This document shows, piece after piece, positions 6,001-6,746 of a DNA stretch of 6,746 bases. Under the pieces are notes generated by a model that had not been told where the DNA came from, made no database searches, and was given only the letters and a program-made list of their open reading frames with translations. The number at the start of each line of letters is the position of its first letter. Within the stretch, counting starts at the first letter, position 1. The stretch spans positions 1 through 6,746 of the forward strand of contig JAPOSJ010000168.1 in the NCBI GenBank assembly GCA_026709745.1. Reading direction: 5' to 3'. The stretch comes from Candidatus Dadabacteria bacterium. Its GTDB lineage: Bacteria; Desulfobacterota_D; UBA1144; Nemesobacterales; Nemesobacteraceae. Made by a program: the position numbers and the translations under genes.

Positions 6001-6746
6001 GTGGAAAAGGACGACCGGAGTAAGTTTATTGAGAGCTACGAAATCTCAAAACTGAAACTGGACAGGGAAAACGAGGTTAAGATTTTAAGAGGTGACGCCC
6101 TTGATAGGGTAAAACATATAGTCTTGGGTAAGACCTCTCTTTCCAAGATAACTGTCAACAGGAAAACGGTGCTGAAAAGCGGGGAGCAAATTACCGAGGA
6201 AATTCTCGATGCTATTCCTCTGGAGAAACTCGTTGATGTAAGAATCAAGGATGTCCCTGAAGCCCAGGAAGATCTGTCCGGGATAGTAGGTAAAGTGATG
6301 AAGCGGGTTGAATACGTGACTGAAGACTATGAGCAGCGGATGGAAAAGTTAAAAAAGCCGGATGAGCTGCCTCCAGGAGTACTCAGGGTTGTGAAGGTCC
6401 GCATTGCCGTTAAAAGAAGGCTTCAGGTCGGGGACAAGATGGCAGGACGCCATGGCAACAAGGGTGTAGTTTCGAAAATACTTCCTCAGGAAGACATGCC
6501 TTATCTTCGTGATGGAAGACCTGTTGACATGGTTCTTAACCCTCTCGGAGTGCCTTCGAGAATGAATGTTGGTCAGATACTGGAAACCCATCTTGGGTGG
6601 GGGGGAAGAGAGCTTGGAAGACAGCTAAATGAGTATCTGGAGGAAGAGTTCAGCACGGAATCCTTAAAAGAAAAACTCTTTGAAGTGTACCCAGCTTCCT
6701 CAGAGATGGGTGCACTCATTGAGTCATCTGACAGGGATGGTCTTGT
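3091..6746 (+). CDS. rpoB: DNA-directed RNA polymerase subunit beta (3' truncated by window)
   Basis: An uninterrupted frame of 1218 codons runs off the window end; roughly 150-190 C-terminal residues are missing by comparison with E. coli RpoB. The start is TTG at 3091: an in-frame TAA lies at 3070, no other start codon lies between them, and the resulting N-terminus places LRKDF at residues 11-15, like E. coli. The first in-frame ATG (3511) is deep inside conserved sequence. Landmarks include the rifampicin region QLSQFMD...SEITHKRRLSALGPGG (about residues 545-572), IETPEGPNIGLI, GYNFEDAILISERVV (with Glu845-Asp846), and GDKMAGRHGNKG, whose Lys1116 and Lys1124 match E. coli K1065 and K1073. 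NPLGVPSRMN follows, with Arg1157 matching R1106. Both large lineage inserts are present, at about residues 230-385 and 964-1093. rpoC would be expected next. Confidence 0.98.
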   Translation, partial: MSIQSIESQELRKDFSKIPQVLDIPHLLDVQIKSYEDFLQADIPANERSDTGLHGAFKSVFPLEDYNGKASLEYLHYRLDEPKHPFEECRLKGYTYTAPLYVTFRLIIWDIPEGEKVQKGDERQFRDIKEQEIYFGEVQLMTPSGSFIVNGTERVIVNQLHRSPGVFFDRDKNKSQVSGKEGSFIARIVPQNGRWLDFEYDLKDMLHVRIDRKKKFHVTVFLKAMGYDDQQIMDFFYPVETFHIESQELRKEITSEVFNVGTDGFRKETTTEIISYQKATENINHPETGELIGRKGRRLKNLLPRLEEADMTSIPVSHEEILEKPSAETVSDPETGEIILSFNEEITEEKLSGLRRIGRKTLRVYYVDKTMFVTSLRTTLIADKVDSCSDAITEIYKKFRPTDPPSDEVAQTFFENMFFTPEAYRLSKVGRMKIEYKLKKKEVKEEELTENDLTLDREDILLTVKYLLDLKGGRGSTDDIDHLGNRRVRTVGELIEDRFYHGLERLARFVKEKMGYQTIENLMPNEVLVPKTVTSVLKEFFTTGQLSQFMDQTNPLSEITHKRRLSALGPGGLTRERAGFEVRDVHSSHYGRICPIETPEGPNIGLISSLSTYAKIDKSGFIRTPYRKVKDGRVTSEIVYMNALMEESYIVAQANAPLEEDGSFKLPFVSARGNGEFMMVEKDRVELMDVSPAQLVSVSASLIPFLEHDDANRALMGSNMQRQAVPLIRSVSPLVGTGFESKVAKDSGVTVVAHRDGVVESVDAVRIVIKSTERSREGGVDIYKLTKFHRSNQSSCWNQNPIVHKGQWVEKGQVIADGCSTDHGELALGQNMVVAFMPWGGYNFEDAILISERVVKDDAFTSIHIEEFECTARETKLGKEDITRDIPNVSEEALRNLDESGIIMIGAEVEPGDILVGKISPKAETQLSPEERLLRAIFGDKAGDVKDSSLKVSSGVYGTVIDVETLVSRAVEKDDRSKFIESYEISKLKLDRENEVKILRGDALDRVKHIVLGKTSLSKITVNRKTVLKSGEQITEEILDAIPLEKLVDVRIKDVPEAQEDLSGIVGKVMKRVEYVTEDYEQRMEKLKKPDELPPGVLRVVKVRIAVKRRLQVGDKMAGRHGNKGVVSKILPQEDMPYLRDGRPVDMVLNPLGVPSRMNVGQILETHLGWGGRELGRQLNEYLEEEFSTESLKEKLFEVYPASSEMGALIESSDRDGL

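Noticed and set aside
1..6746. CRISPR arrays, insertion sequences, integrated elements or intrinsic terminators
   Set aside because: No spaced repeats, transposase-like frames, terminal inverted repeats or GC stem followed by a T run were seen. The window is filled by a compact conserved operon.

Overview
This window is a stretch of bacterial housekeeping DNA. It carries the conserved secE-nusG-rplKAJL-rpoB cluster behind a tRNA-Trp gene, with every gene on the + strand. The layout is tRNA-Trp (30-102), secE (118-321), nusG (348-908), rplK (909-1337), rplA (1334-2059), rplJ (2096-2614), rplL (2657-3040) and rpoB (3091 to the window end, 3' truncated). The largest gap between genes is 50 bases, so nothing is left for an extra gene, mobile element or CRISPR array. 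I see no frameshift or broken gene.

The genes work in gene expression and protein export. tRNA-Trp feeds translation. SecE is the small essential subunit of the SecYEG translocon. NusG links RNA polymerase to Rho or to the leading ribosome. L11, L1, L10 and L7/L12 build the L1 stalk and the L7/L12 stalk base of the large ribosomal subunit. RpoB is the beta subunit of RNA polymerase, and rpoC would be expected just downstream. The order tRNA-Trp, secE, nusG, rplK, rplA, rplJ, rplL, rpoB is widespread in bacteria, often preceded by tuf and sometimes rpmG.

Organism: a bacterium of moderate GC content (about mid-40s percent by eye). RpoB has both large lineage-specific insertions found in Proteobacteria and several related phyla. 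Its text looks closest to deltaproteobacteria-like groups (Desulfobacterota, Dadabacteria, Nitrospinota and similar), but I cannot fix the phylum. Arginine is mostly AGA/AGG and isoleucine is often ATA even in the ribosomal protein genes, which argues against an enterobacterial type of genome.

Points that deserve a second look concern control rather than gene content. The operon is unusually compact. There is no room for the classical L1 leader in front of rplK, for a long L10 leader in front of rplJ, or for an E. coli-type attenuator between rplL and rpoB. An imperfect hairpin covers the rplA start and contains a sequence resembling a known L1 mRNA target. secE has no visible Shine-Dalgarno sequence and starts 15 bases after the tRNA. 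rplL ends in three consecutive in-frame stops, and rpoB starts with TTG. L10 has a long C-terminal helix that suggests six rather than four L7/L12 copies. I found no convincing previously undescribed system here.
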